Positions 19,670 through 31,109 of a stretch of DNA of 64,000 nt are shown here, in pieces. The notes under the pieces were generated by a model. That model searched no databases. It was not told where the DNA came from and saw nothing but the letters and a program-made list of their open reading frames with translations. The stretch lies in assembly GCA_022495005.1 (NCBI GenBank), contig JAGYXB010000606.1, forward strand, positions 372,001-436,000, in the 5' to 3' direction. Source of the stretch: Rhyacophila brunnea (Eukaryota > Arthropoda > Insecta > Trichoptera > Rhyacophilidae). A program made the translations under genes and the position numbers. Numbering within the stretch: position 1 is the stretch's first letter; every line of letters starts with the position of its first letter.

Positions 19670-20179
19670 GAAGTTATAATTCTTTTGGCGCGTTTGAGAA
19701 ATCAGATCAGAGTGTATTTTTGGCGTGTGACGTGTAACACATAATTTATTTTTTCACACGAAAAAAAATGCACTCGATCGGATTCGAACCACCGATTGTT
19801 CGGTTATCAGCCGAACGCACTACCTTTACGCCACAGTATGATGCTGCAATCGTGATGATTATACAGTATAATATTATAGTTTAGAATTGTTCGGTTGCCT
19901 AGGCAGCGAATTTATTATTGTCGGCCATTTGCAATTCCTTTCGTAAACAAACTATTAAACGTCAGAGTGACATTTGGTACTTTAAAAATAAAAACAACGA
20001 GAAACCATTACATAATTTAGTAATATAAGTTAAAATGTATAGAAATCAACCAACGGCGTTCCAATGAGCGGTCCTTTTTCTTGAGTGTGTAATTTAACAT
20101 GATAATTAGGAGCTAGTCAAAGAATCTAGTTTATCACAAGTTTTGTTTTTGTTTTGTTACGCCAAAGAAATATAACTTC
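19670..20179. mobile_element. tRNA-cassette MITE, copy 2
   Basis: Inverted relative to copy 1. Ends GAAGTTATAATTCTTTTGGC and GCCAAAGAAATATAACTTC. The tRNA-like module is at 19786-19848 (minus): A box TGGCGTAAAGG and B box GGTTCGAATCC are both perfect. The body contains GGTTGCCTAGGCAGCGAATT, AATGGCCGACAATAATAAAT (as complement) and CGAGAAACCATTACATAAT. Just outside the right TIR ACACACACC is shared with copies 1 and 3. Confidence 0.85.
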
Positions 20180-20284
20180 TAACACACACCTATTTTTTTA
20201 ATATGGATACATATTTGATTAATATGTTTTTATGGTTGCTTATTTTTTCATATATATTTTAAAATTACATGATAGTATGGCTTT

Positions 20285-20575
20285 GGTAGTTTTAGGGTAG
20301 TTTTTGGTTGTCGCAAAAAATAACGGTTTTTCCGGTTTTGGGTTCAGCTCCGAGTGATTAATTTGTAAATGTTGTAAAAGACCCAAGACGTGTTGTTCTT
20401 ATGACAACTGAGCGACAAATGAATTGGGAGGTAAGATCATGTTAACCCGCGTATTTGAACATGTACCGAACTGAAAAACACAATATTTTTTTCCGTTCGG
20501 GTTCGGTTTCGGTTTTCTTTCCGACAAAGATAATGATTTTTCCGGCTTTCGGTTCATTTTCGGTTCGAAGCACTG
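20285..20575. repeat. Decayed element end rich in CGGTTTTCGG words
   Basis: Repeats of CGGTTTTCCGGTTTTGGGTT type occur at 20320-20345 and 20500-20570, ending in GGTTCGAAGCACTG at 20572. The last bases, inverted, read CAGTGCTTCGAACCG, a plausible hAT-type end. The opposite end was not found, so the call is tentative. Confidence 0.4.
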
Positions 20576-20579
20576 GCTT

Positions 20580-21065
20580 TATGTATATTTTGGACAAGCA
20601 CAGTATACGAGGAACGATTATTTAATTAAGAGATTATTTGTGAACTGTTTGATTGAAAGGTTTGATATCGACAACCCTTATAATCTAATTTGATAAGTTC
20701 AATTAATGTCAACTGTTTTTGTGACGATTACTTCTTTATCGACTGAATACCCTTAGTTGTATTTTATGTCGACATACTATATTACCATAGTATTACGTAA
20801 TAATGACAGTTATTGAGGGGTGTACTACAAACTGCAATTTCAATTTTCATAAAATCTTAACAAGTCATTAAAAATGTCTTATTTCATTCTTACGGGTATA
20901 ATATCTTAAAAAATCTCTTTAAATATTGTTTATATATGTACTAAGACATAAAATATTTTTTGCATTGAAATTGGCATTGACAACCTGGACGTTTATAATA
21001 TTTTGCAATGATTATTAAATTTAAATTATTTATTATGGAGATATTCAGAATTTATTGTTATTTAA
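20580..21065. other. No gene recognised
   Basis: AT-rich; no supported feature. Confidence 0.4.
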
Positions 21066-21068
21066 TAT

Positions 21069-21316
21069 CTTAAGGCTATATTTCAGCTGGGGCACGGTCT
21101 AAAACGATCGTGACTACGAGACGCAAAGATTGTGCAAATGACGCGTGCAGAACAAAACATAATTTGTCATAATTCAACATGCGTCCATTTATTGTTACGT
21201 TTATTGTTATATTAGTAACAATAATAATATATTCATTGACTCAAGTAAATGGGTAACGTTTTTTAGTCATCTTTACACGAAATAAGAATTCATTCCACCG
21301 ACGCCATCACTTAATT
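21069..21316 (+). repeat. Dispersed repeat family R, copy 2
   Basis: CTTAAGGCTATATTTCAGCT, then GTGCAAATGACGCGTGC, AATTTGTCATAATTCAACAT, and CGTTTTTTAGTCATCTTTAC match the complement of 61856-62144. It also matches the complement of 519-656 over the first half. Confidence 0.7.
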
Positions 21317-22845
21317 TACTTATCTCTATACCTGAGGAGTTGGAAACTTATCTATAAATTAATACATTAAGTTTATATTTCTGAATAGTTTACTGGAGTG
21401 AAAGAGAGTGGAGATCTCGTCTCTTTCTGGATCGTTAACTACTCGAACAGATACAAATATCATTGATCTCTGTAGTCTTGATGATGAAGCGACTGCCTAA
21501 ATAACTATAAACTAATAACCACCCTGTCAAATATTAAATCACTATTGTTGCTATTTTCAAGAGTTGAAAATGTCCCTCTGAGGCGGATGAAACCGGTCTT
21601 AATCTATTGATTAAAAGTGGAATAATTACTACAAAAAAAAATGCGTTTTATTAAATTAAAACCACAATACAATGCAGTTCCACCATGAATTGACAGTTAA
21701 CAAAATAAAAGAATTAGATTTAGAATTAGAGAAAGAAATTAAATCACTAATTATTTTAATGTATCCATTGGGCTCTAAAAACAAAAACGGCAGTTTCCAT
21801 TTTCGAAAAAATTTAGTAAAATAATTGAGGATGTCTTATTTCTTTCTTATATGTAAAATATCTTAAAACTGTATTTTTAAGTGTTGTTTATGTACTAATA
21901 AAATATAACATTTTAATATACTTTTTCAGATATTATTTATTTATACAAAGATAACCCTATAAATGAATATATGAATTCATAGTTGCTAAATTCATTTAGG
22001 ATAATAATTAAAATAAAGCACAATATTAATTGATACTTATTCCAGATGATTAAATAATGATTAAGATCGGTTTTCCCGTAGCAATGGTACATCCTCAACT
22101 GATGAAGTTCTGTTGGATCCTTGTCCTACTAAAGCAGACGAAACCCAAACGTATCATTATTAAATTACTTTTAATAAATAATAGATAGATACATATTGAG
22201 TTTTGGTTTAACTAATATAAATTTTTCCACCAAATATGTACTGTTCTATTAACGTGATAGATACAATATGAAGAACATATTAAAATTTCTGTTTCCCAAC
22301 TGGTAATAGAGCCCAGTTCTTTAAGTACGCTTAGTTGATTATTTATTCAACCAGGCATACATAGGTAGGAGAAGATAGGACTTAAATGTCTGTATTCATA
22401 ATGAAAAAGTATTATTTCTCTAAGATAAAAATAAATTTTGGCTTCATTAAATACCAGGGCATCATAAAAAGAGGAAAGTATTCCCCGGCAGATTATTTCG
22501 CTGATAAAGTAGGGCTAACATTTGAAATCTCTTTTAGAAATCTTTTTCGCCAAATTCTGGTAAGAGACATCTCCTTTATTTTCTACTCCCCGGCGATATC
22601 TCTGTACTTGGTTCTTTTTGTCACTGCTTCCTTCGTACACAAATGCTGAGTGAAAAGCTAAGACTATGTAAAAAGAATAACCGATAAGCGCTGAATGATG
22701 ACTTCACCAGAAAATTTATTTGCGTCAAATATAAACCATAACTAGATAGATTCAAGCCACGACATTAAACTATAAATTTCGACCGTAGTGCTAACTCTTG
22801 CTTATATTTCGAATGCAATACAGTCTGTTTGTAGTAAAATTTTAT
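21317..22845. other. No gene recognised
   Basis: Contains an 87-codon plus-strand frame (22386-22649) with no recognisable domain. The rest is AT-rich sequence with no repeat pairing noticed. Confidence 0.4.
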
Positions 22846-23003
22846 TATCTAATATATAAAAAATAATATTTGTTTGTGTGTTTGTTTGTTTGTTCGTATT
22901 GAATGCACTGCCATACCGTTCATCCGATTGCGATAAAACTTTGTTAACTTATTGCTTGCACTTTCGTGAAGAGTATAGGCTATATCTTATATATAAAAAT
23001 GAA

Positions 23004-23050
23004 TGTCTGTCTGTCTGTATGCCTGTTTGTCTGTCTGTCTTTCTGTCTGT
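23004..23050. repeat. (GTCT)n microsatellite in the Helitron
   Basis: Imperfect tetranucleotide run of GTCT/GTTT immediately before the first minisatellite unit. Confidence 0.9.
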
Positions 23051-23059
23051 CCCGTATGC

Positions 23060-24365
23060 GTTCCTATACCATTCATCGGATTACGATGAAATTTTGGTAA
23101 GTGGTTGTATGTACACCCGCAAAGGTTTCTGAATTAGAAAAATCATCATCTTCTTCTTCTTCATCATTATATTTTCTTTTATTCGTATGGTTCCTATACC
23201 ATTCATCCGATTGCAACGAAACTTTCGTCAGTTATTGTACACACACCCGCAAAGGTTTCTAAATTAGAAAAACCATCTTCTTCTACGTCTTCTTCATTAT
23301 ATCTTCTTTTATTCGTATGGTTCCTGTACCATTCATCCGATTGCGATGAAACCTTCGTCAGTTGTTGTGGTAACGCCCACAAAGGTTTCTCAATAATTAC
23401 AACTATCTTCTTCTTCTTCTTCTTCATCATTCTATCTTCTTTTATTTGTATGGTCCCTATACCATTCATCCGATTGCGATGAAACTTTCGTTAGTGGTTG
23501 TGCCAACACCTGCAAAGGTTTCTGAATTAGTACAACCATCTTCTTCTTCTTCTTCATTATATCTTATGGTTCCTATACCTACCATTCATCCGATTGCGAT
23601 GAAACCTTCGTCAGTTGTTGTGGTAACATCCGCAAAGGTTTCTGAATAAGTACAACCATCTTCTTCTTCATTATATCTTATGGTTCCTATAATTTATACA
23701 TTATTATTAATACTTTATACATTATTCGTATGGTTCCTATACCATTCATCCGATTGCGATGAAACCTTCGTCAGTTGTTGTGGTAACACCCGCAAAGGTT
23801 TTTGAGTAAGTACAACCATCTCCTTCTTCTTCTTTTTCTTCATCATTCTATCTTCTTTTATTTGTATGTTCCCTATACCATTCTTTCGATTGCGATGAAA
23901 CTTTCGTTAGTGGTTGTGCCAACACCTGCAAAGGTTTCTGAATTAGTACAACCATCTTCTTCTTCTTCTTCATTATATCTTCTTTTATTCGTATGGTTCC
24001 TACACTAATCATCCGATTGCGATGAAACCTTCGTCAGTTGTTGTGGTAACACCCGCAAAGGTTTCTGAATTAATACAACCATCTTCTTCTTTTATTTTAT
24101 ATTCTTCCATTCATCCGATTGCAATAAAACTTTCGTCAATAATTGTGCCAAAACCTGCAAAGGTTTCTGAATTAGAATAACCATCTCTTTCTTCTTCTAT
24201 TCGCAATGAAACTTTGGTGAGTTGTCGTGCGCATGCCCACGAAGATTTCTGGATTAGAAAATCATCTACTTCTTCTATTAGTATGCGTTCCTATAACATT
24301 CAACCGATTGCGATGAAACTTTTGTGAGTTGTTGTGCGTACACCTGCGAAGGTTTCTAAATTAGT
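23060..24365 (+). repeat. Tandem array of about 10-11 units, 110-160 bp each
   Basis: Every unit carries in order TTCCTATACCATTCATCCGA, TTGCGATGAAACTTTCGTCA, GTTGTTGTGGTAACACCCGC, AAAGGTTTCTGAATTAG, and a CTTCTTCTTC pyrimidine run followed by CATTATATCTTCTTTTATTC. Units begin near 23061, 23191, 23321, 23454, 23575, 23730, 23868, 23996, 24105 and 24289, with one degenerate unit near 24200. Alternating units share minor variants (ACACCTGC versus ACACCCGC), suggesting a higher-order two-unit repeat. Open frames of 67-88 codons in the array arise from the repetition. Confidence 0.9.
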
Positions 24366-25365
24366 ATTATATAAAATACAACGTTTATTGTTTGTTTGTT
24401 CCATGCAATTTTGATTTTTTTTACTACATATTAATAACGTTTGCATCATAGACTATAGATACATCTAGACACCACCCGTTGCATTGCTAAATGAAGCTAC
24501 GTGCCATGCGTTTGGTTTGTGAGCGAGCGAACGCATTTGTCTACAAATTTTTGAGACCATACACCATTTCGGTAGTGCTCGCCCAAAGTGCTCGCACTAG
24601 ACGCTCAGAATTAAAATATAATTTTCTATTTTTTTAGGTTATATAGTATTTTTAAGCGGTCAAAATGCAACCATTAGGTAAAGATATCCATAATTTAAGT
24701 TATTTTAAAGAAACACTAGGTCACTGATAATATATAATATAATAATATACAAATAAATTATCATGAACATGTATCAACTTACCTATGAAACGTAATACCA
24801 TATTCTTGCTTATCAGTATGGCTACCATATTTTAATACAACACACAGAACCATCTTTCCTACTTAATTAACAAAAAATATTTACCATTGACTTTATGTCT
24901 AACACAAAAAATAGCAATTTAGCAACACGAGCTACAATGCTACGTGAAGCGATTCTCCACGATTTGTTGGCGATACTTTTGGAAACTAACGAAAACATAT
25001 GTAGACCTTTTATCTTACTCTAGCGCGTGTCGCAGAGATTATAAGGGTGCCGAATACTTTCTCACTCGCACTCATGCATCGTTTTTGTTCAGGCCTTGGT
25101 TTGCATACTTTGGATTCGATTTTAATTTAGTGGTCTTTTGTTTGACCTATACTCCTATTAGAATTATTTTCATATTGCCATATTGTATAACACAGATATT
25201 TTAATATTAAAAAAAAATTACCTCTTATTATTTTTTAAATATCTAAGATAAATATAACCACGAAGCGACCCTGTGCGAAGCCGGGTGCTTCAGCTAGTTT
25301 TGTATAAAAATTGATATAACTTTAATTAACATGAACGACATACGAAGTCAATTATTGCGTTCGAG

Positions 25366-25470
25366 GTAGGGATTGCAATACCGGTATTTTAAAACAGTAT
25401 CCCAGTATTTTTCGATACCGGTTTTAACAATCGGACAATACCGATATATTATTCGGTATTTAAAGTGGAA
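25366..25470. repeat. Element end TAGGGATTGCAATACCG, copy 1
   Basis: TAGGGATTGCAATACCGGTA followed by several CGGTATT/ACCGG words. The same start occurs at 33445. Only one end is visible here. Confidence 0.5.
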
Positions 25471-25474
25471 ACAA

Positions 25475-26605
25475 AATGTATTGGTATTTTTGTCGGATTA
25501 CTCGATGTCTGGTTTACTTCCGTTGCCCTTCAACATCCTTGGAGACCATAAATGGCACGTGCTATAACATATTGATATTTTACAGACCTTTTATATATAA
25601 TAAGTAAGTATATATATTTATTAGTAGATATTTCTGAAGAAGTGCAATGGCCTAACTATCGATGGCCTTGATATGGTCCCTTTGAACTACAACACAATAA
25701 GATTAGCCCAACGAAAGAATTTGGACTATAATTTATAATGAGACTTATACGTTTTTCTGTTATGCCGTTAGAAATTATTTTCCAAACGCATAAATTATGG
25801 TTTATTTCGTAAACTCCAAAAATATTAAGATAACTTATTTTACATGGTTTTTCAACTATATAATAATGCCGAAGTGTAGTATTATTGACTTTTTATCTAC
25901 ATGACTGTCTTTTTATACGTCCTGAAAATTGACAAATAAATATCATAGCAATAGTATGACGTTCTCTGCAAATTTACTTGTAGCTTGTAGTCACTTGTTT
26001 CTAATTTCATAAAAATGGACCAATGACCGTATTTTTCCTTCAAACTCATACATTTAGGCTATATCTCTATATAAGGAGGTATCCAACAACTTTAGGCTCA
26101 ATCAATAATTGAATTAAATACAAATCAATCTTTTCGCAACCTACCTACGACGAAACAACACCTAATAAAGTGTTTAACCCTTTAGACCAATCAACACCTA
26201 CTAGACGAGGTCCCACCTTGTTATAAATTTTGCATAAGTAATATCGCTACTTAACATAATTACTTTTTCGTATGCGTGTCCCTCACTGTTAAACAACCTG
26301 ACTTCTTTAGAATATCCTAGATATGTCTCTCCAGCAATCCATTTTACATTCCACCATCCACATATCTGAGGATATTAAGATATCTCTAAGTGAGCTCTCT
26401 CTTCTGCAACGACTCTCGATGATTAACAACCCTAAGTGCAAGAAAAAAATGTCCGACTGGCATTCGAATTCACTCATAGTACGAGTGAGTGTTTTTATGC
26501 TTTGAACTATCGATTCGTTTACGACTCATGAAATTAGTTATTTAATTAAACTGTTTGATTAAGTCAAAGGAATAATAATTGATAGTATTATTTACATGAC
26601 CTATA
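25475..26605. other. No gene recognised
   Basis: AT-rich; a 64-codon frame (25373-25567) overlaps the repeat end above and is chance. Nothing else seen. Confidence 0.4.
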
Positions 26606-26608
26606 GAA

Positions 26609-26836
26609 CCACGATAGCCGCGCGGCTTAAGCATTGGCCTTTGGCGTCGTGGCCAAGTTCGAATCCTGGGTCTGGCAAGTACACATATTGTTTTTCAATT
26701 TGTATATGAGCCAGAGTATGGAACTAATAGGTTGAGCAAGTGGCTGACATCTATTTCTCGTAAAAAACAAAATCTGTAAATACAAACCTTCACTCTGTGG
26801 AGGCCCATATGATCCTATTAGGATCGGACATGGTCG
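26609..26836 (+). repeat. SINE2-independent tRNA SINE1, copy 2
   Basis: Head ATAGCCGCGCGGCTTAAGC, B box AGTTCGAATCC (first base changed), then GGCAAGTACACATATTG. It ends in the palindromic GATCCTATTAGGATCGGACA plus TGGTCG. Confidence 0.85.
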
Positions 26837-26839
26837 TTA

Positions 26840-27205
26840 TAGAATATGGCGTTAGGTGTTAACCAAATTTATATAATATAACGTCTTGGACATTGTATTC
26901 AATAGTAAATATACACTACAATAAATTAAGAATGTTAAACTCTTGATTTCGAAAATACACCGTTTTGAAAACCTGAGAAAAATTATAGGTAACATTAAAA
27001 AAATAATAAAAAAAAAGCTTACACCTAGTAGTATTCTAACTCATACCTTTTACTGTCCGGACTAGTGATTATTATCCTTTGAGATATCAATACGCCGATA
27101 AAATCAGAATGCCTACCTTCTGTTGACGTTTTACTTTGATTGATTTACCTACAATTATTTGCGACATTTCTTACTTGATATACTTACTTATTTCTCCCAT
27201 TACAT
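26840..27205. other. No gene recognised
   Basis: AT-rich; no supported feature. Confidence 0.4.
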
Positions 27206-27210
27206 AAACA

Positions 27211-27629
27211 GGGAATGGGACGACTGGCCTCCGGACAATTGGACGCCGCACTGTCGTAGATACGTGTAGACGAGGTATTTTAATCAGTTTCTATCTACTA
27301 CTTAGTAGTTTGAATTCATTTTACTCTTTTTTTTTACATATATATACATTTTACTCTTAACATAATGTATTCTTTTTCGCGGATTGAGAATTACCATGCC
27401 TAAGGCTTTATATAAAATAAAAAACTCTTTTTTCGATGGAACTTAAACATATGCACGATTAAATCATTGTTTACGTTCTCACCAACTATTAAATCATAAT
27501 AAAATCATTGAAATATAAATAATAATATTGAATATCTAGTACCTAAGTACCTGTAAGTACCTATCTAACGTATATTTATTTTCAAATTCCGTGGCGTCCA
27601 GTTGTCCGATGCGAAATCGTCCTAGACCC
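27211..27629. mobile_element. 8-bp-TSD MITE (GGG termini), uninterrupted copy
   Basis: Left GGGAATGGGACGACTGGCCT and right, read inward, GGGTCTAGGACGATTTCGCA; both continue with GGACAA-TGGACGCC. Flanks CATAAACA (27203-27210) and CGTAAACA (27630-27637) are an 8-bp duplication with one change. The interior matches 9720-9836 plus 10386-10590, showing exactly where the other copy was interrupted. Confidence 0.85.
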
Positions 27630-27937
27630 CGTAAACAAATGCAGATTCAACTGCTATAGATTTACCTGAAGATTAAATTAAATTTAATTTGTATGGTTAT
27701 CCATCAGCTTTTGTTAATCGGAATATGTCGTTTCTTCCTACACTATTATCGGACATGTCTTACGAAACACTTCGAGAATTTTAAATGGCACTGTCCAAAT
27801 ATCGGGACATATATCCGTTTTCGTCTGGAAAGAATGGGTACTCAGTACCAACATTGAAATGATAATGTTATTATGCATCCCATTTATAGAAATATAATAT
27901 TAAAATACATGAGCTTTGAGAATCAAAGACTTTTTAA

Positions 27938-28500
27938 CATATTGTGGACATTACAAATTATAAGTGTAAGACGTTCACAACATGACATAAAGAAGAAGAA
28001 AAAAGTAATAAAAGCGATAAAAATGAAAATATAAAAAGAGAACATAATATAAACATACAAAAGCAGTGAAAATACATTAATATCCATATATATATAAGTT
28101 CAAAGAAGTACACAAGTTTACTAAGGAGATCCTATTTTAATAATTTATAAAATAGCGTCCACCTAAACTCACCCTCACGCAAGTAGAATATATCAACACC
28201 CGAAGCAATTTGGTTGAATATAGTTATCGCCCTCCCAATTGGCATTACAAATAGTAGGTTGTTTCTGCACCTTGGGAGAATAAATAACTGATGCTCTCTA
28301 TTTCTAAGATAGTTATAGGGACACACAGGTTGACACTGCCCAGAATGTCAGAGTTCTCATTTATATCTCGTATAAGTAAAAAAAATACGTAGCTAAATAA
28401 AGATCTCTTCTGAATTGCAGACTGCAGTATGTAAGCATGCCTAAGAGAAAGTCAGTTGGGTAAAGCCACGGATAGTATCCATACAACCTCAAGTAAACGA
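27938..28500 (-). pseudogene. Jockey-like LINE 3' end, copy 1
   Basis: Minus-strand frame 28326-28132 (NYLRNREHQLFILPRCR...) is the end of the same reverse-transcriptase ORF preserved at 59191-59654. The 5' truncation falls at 28500. The 3' UTR runs down to GTGGACATTACAAATTATAA at about 27945. One domain-bearing frame is broken by small indels relative to the sisters. Confidence 0.75.
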
Positions 28501-28504
28501 TGGG

Positions 28505-28880
28505 CTTCACGTGGTTGGGATATGTACTCACAGCTACGAATTATTTGAAAAATATATTAAAAAAAAAAAAACAAGTAAGTAGGTACGTTACGTACCTAGA
28601 TATGTAGCATACAGCCAAAAGGCGGTAAGTCAAAATCTAAGAATAACTGATGTATGGTCGCCTTTTTGGTTTTGGGTATTTCAGATTTCTGCTATGAATA
28701 GACACAAAAAGGTGAATTAACTCTGAAAGAAAAATGACACTTTGGATACGAAATTTGTATTTAAGTATTTTTTTAATCGTACATACGACACACTTGACAT
28801 CTAAGTACTTACACTATTAGGTTTAAATATTTAATAATTACAAAGAAAGATTTTTTTACTTACACTACAAACAATAACTG
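28505..28880. other. No gene recognised
   Basis: 28502-28530 (GGGCTTCACGTGGTTGGGAT) resembles the LINE motif at 30232 and may be a scrap. An A run is at about 28559-28571. Otherwise nothing. Confidence 0.35.
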
Positions 28881-28882
28881 AA

Positions 28883-29326
28883 GGGGGGACGTGCGCCGCG
28901 TAGGTCAAAATGCAGCTTTTATGTTATTTTCAAAGCATGATTCTGGTCATTCCTTAAACGTCGTAGATAACCTATTTATATATTTTTTTATGTATAATTT
29001 GTATAAGTTTAAGCTCTATAAGTTTTACTAATGGTGTTATAAATGCGTTTAAAAATTAATAAATGTAAAAAATCATAACACCACTGCACATGGATGTACT
29101 GAAATATGACTATATTCTAAAACATTTGATGGAGAGGTTTTAAAGAATACTATTTCATGTAATAAAAATACTTTACGCAGTCATCAAATGTTTAAAATAA
29201 ATATAAAGGATAATAAGGCTTCAAAATTATATAAATAGATTATCTACAACGTTTAAGGAATGTCCAGGATCATGCTTTGAAAATACCATAAAAGCTCCAT
29301 TTTGACCTACGCGTAGCACGTGGGCC
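28883..29326. mobile_element. Long-TIR foldback element (about 100 bp arms)
   Basis: GCGTAGGTCAAAATGCAGCT, TTTATGTTATTTTCAAAGCA, TGATTCTGGTCATTCCTTAA and ACGTCGTAGATAACCTATTT on the left (28895-28980) are mirrored by their complements at 29228-29317 with about 10% mismatch. The outer ends have ACGTGC on both sides. The core is AT-rich with no frame. A clear target duplication was not found. Confidence 0.8.
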
Positions 29327-29329
29327 ATT

Positions 29330-30020
29330 AATGATAAATAGCACTATTGGTATGCCGGTGCTAAGGGTTTAAAAAAAATATAACACTACTTACTAAAGAA
29401 AAAATTCCATATAAAGAATTAATAGGTGAAGTCTGCTAAACTTTGTATGTTTCAAAATACTGGTATACTAATAAAACTAATATAATATTGATTTTATTAT
29501 CAGTTTATTCTTTGGGATGGTCCAGACCCCTGAATTACACTTCCGTATAGGTCTCAGTAACCATAACTTTCTTCTGTCATAGCAATGAATATTTTTTGCA
29601 TATTATTTTGTAAAGTTACAATACGAAATTTCATTTTATAAATATTTTTTAGATATTTCAATTTCTGGCGAGCCAAAAAGGTTCCCAATATCATAAACTC
29701 AAATTTATATTGGCAAGTTAGTATTGTTTCAAATAATACACACAGATGCTGTTCCTTAGCTTTGTACCTACTACAGAATTTTACTGTGATCAGTTGCGCA
29801 TGTTTAAAAAAAGATAAAGAGGGTCCATTTCGAAAAACTATCCATAATATTATAATCACGTCTATGATAACTGTAGCAGTTTTGATGAACGTACGCAATC
29901 CACGCGTACCTTTGATTAGTATTAGATATAGGTATTTTTGTCGATCTGGTGACCAGTTTCAAATATTAATGAATTTGGAATCCGCATAGGTGCAGCGGGT
30001 TGCATTCAGCCAACTTGGAG
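29330..30020. other. No gene recognised
   Basis: Contains a 114-codon minus-strand frame (29554-29898) and an overlapping 75-codon plus frame. Neither has a recognisable domain; composition is AT-driven. Nothing further supported. Confidence 0.35.
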
Positions 30021-30034
30021 TCGCATGGACGTTA

Positions 30035-30292
30035 AGGCTGTATTTTGTGAGAATCTAATTTTTTCAACTCGTGCGCGATACCTGTGCTCCTGTATGGCTG
30101 TAAGACATGGTATTTTATCAAGCTTCAAAAGTCTCGATGTTCGAATCTTAGGGATACATTGATACGACCACGTTACAAACACTCGATTTCATGAGTGGAC
30201 AAGGCAGCTTTTGATGATTTTAGTCACTAAGAGACGCTTCGCGTGGCTGGGACATGTGTTCCGGATGCCTTCGACGCATCTTCCTAACGCGT
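30035..30292 (+). pseudogene. LINE reverse-transcriptase C-terminal relic
   Basis: Degenerate plus-strand frames recall the post-RT tail: CTGTGCTCCTGTATGGCTGT corresponds to the VLLYGC(E)TW motif, and CTTCGCGTGGCTGGGACATG corresponds to R-F-A-W-L-G-H-V-F-R-M-P. Several frameshifts and stops separate them. It is related in type to 37850-38120 but more decayed. Confidence 0.55.
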
Positions 30293-30316
30293 AATTAATT
30301 GTTTCTTTTTTTCTTT

Positions 30317-30546
30317 CGACCATGTCCGATCCTAATAGGATCATATGGGCCCCCACAGAGTGGAGGTTTGTATTAACAGATTTTATTTTTACGAGAAATG
30401 GATGTCAGCCACTTGCTCAACCTATTAGGTCCATACTCTGACTCTACACAAATTGAAAAACAATATGTGTACTTGCCAGACCCAGGATTCGAACCTGGGA
30501 CCCTCGACACTATAGACCGGCGCTTAAGCCACGCGGCTATCGTCGG
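30317..30546 (-). repeat. tRNA SINE1, copy 3
   Basis: Minus orientation. 3' end CGACCATGTCCGATCCTAAT, body GTCAGCCACTTGCTCAACCT, B box as complement GGATTCGAACC (about 30484-30494), head AAGCCACGCGGCTATCG. It lies directly after the LINE relic. Confidence 0.85.
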
Positions 30547-30549
30547 TAC

Positions 30550-30805
30550 TAATAAATACCTAAGTCATACAACCAAAAATAATCATGTACGAAATTTGGT
30601 CTTCATTTAAATATTTTATGAGATTTTTAATTTATTTGTAAAATATTAGATATAACGTATAGCTGAGGTGTTTTCAAATTATGTGTATTCAATATTCTAT
30701 ATTCAATATTTTATATTCAACATTCTCAAATCTTGTGAATTATTGGTTGAATAAAAGAAATGGTTTACTAAAAGTTGGTTAGCAATTAAGGCAATTAATG
30801 ATCTT
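30550..30805. repeat. AT-rich repeat with TTGTGAATTATTGGTTGAATA motif
   Basis: CTTGTGAATTATTGGTTGAA then TAAAAGAAATGGTTTACTAA recurs with changes at 62605-62640 (TTGTGAATTATTCGTTGAAT) and at 49683-49705. ATATTCAATATTCTAT units are tandem at 30690-30725. Confidence 0.5.
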
Positions 30806-30807
30806 AT

Positions 30808-30928
30808 TCCTTTTTCTTCTTCTTCTTCTTCGGCCATATCCGCTCCTTAGTTGGAGCATATGGACAGCACGAGGCGCCTTCAAGAATCCCTGTCGCTCGC
30901 CAGTCTTCTTGCATCGTTCCATGTCAAA
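30808..30928 (-). pseudogene. LINE 3' fragment (family of 37850-38120)
   Basis: TTCTTCTTCTTCGGCCATAT, CCGCTCCTTAGTTGGAGCAT and GGCGCCTTCAAGAATCCCTG match, as complement, the last 120 bp of the LINE at 38005-38120. Confidence 0.65.
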
Positions 30929-31019
30929 ATACCTTAATTATTTAAAACACAAAAACCGATAACGCATTTTTATAAGCATTTCAAGTATGAACTACTAGTT
31001 AAATTCGTTGTAATTAAGT

Positions 31020-31105
31020 AGTATGCCCGTAACTTAGTCGCTTAAAGCACATTCGCGCGAATTCAGTAGTTACAGATTCTAGTCCCGTCAAGCGTATTCT
31101 ATAGA
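31020..31105 (+). repeat. SINE3-like tRNA-derived fragment
   Basis: GTATGCCCGTAACTTAGTCG, CTTAAAGCACATTCGCGCGA and TACAGATTCTAGTCCCGTCA parallel the minus-strand tRNA-like sequences at 62345-62425 and 34203-34278 (ATGCCCGTAGCTTTATTGGA, ... AAGTTCAAGTCCCGTCGGG). B box degenerate. Confidence 0.45.
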
Positions 31106-31109
31106 TATT

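Larger units (their letters stand above)
22848..25297 (+). mobile_element. Non-autonomous Helitron, about 2.45 kb
   Basis: The 5' end TCTAATATATAAAA is preceded by A. The 3' end reads GCGACCCTGTGCGAAGCCGG then GTGCTTCAGCTAG and is followed by T. It has the CTAG terminus with a short hairpin (ACCC...GGGT) about 10 bp upstream, as expected for Helitron insertion between A and T. There are no terminal inverted repeats and no target duplication. A Rep/helicase frame is absent, so it depends on a helper. It contains a (GTCT)n tract and a large tandem array. Confidence 0.85.

Noticed and set aside
23060..24365. CRISPR array
   Set aside because: Units of 110-160 bp repeat in full, with no short repeat alternating with unique spacers, and the context is a eukaryotic Helitron.
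29554..29898. 114-codon minus-strand frame
   Set aside because: Hydrophobic, Lys/Ile-rich product typical of translated AT-rich DNA; no domain.
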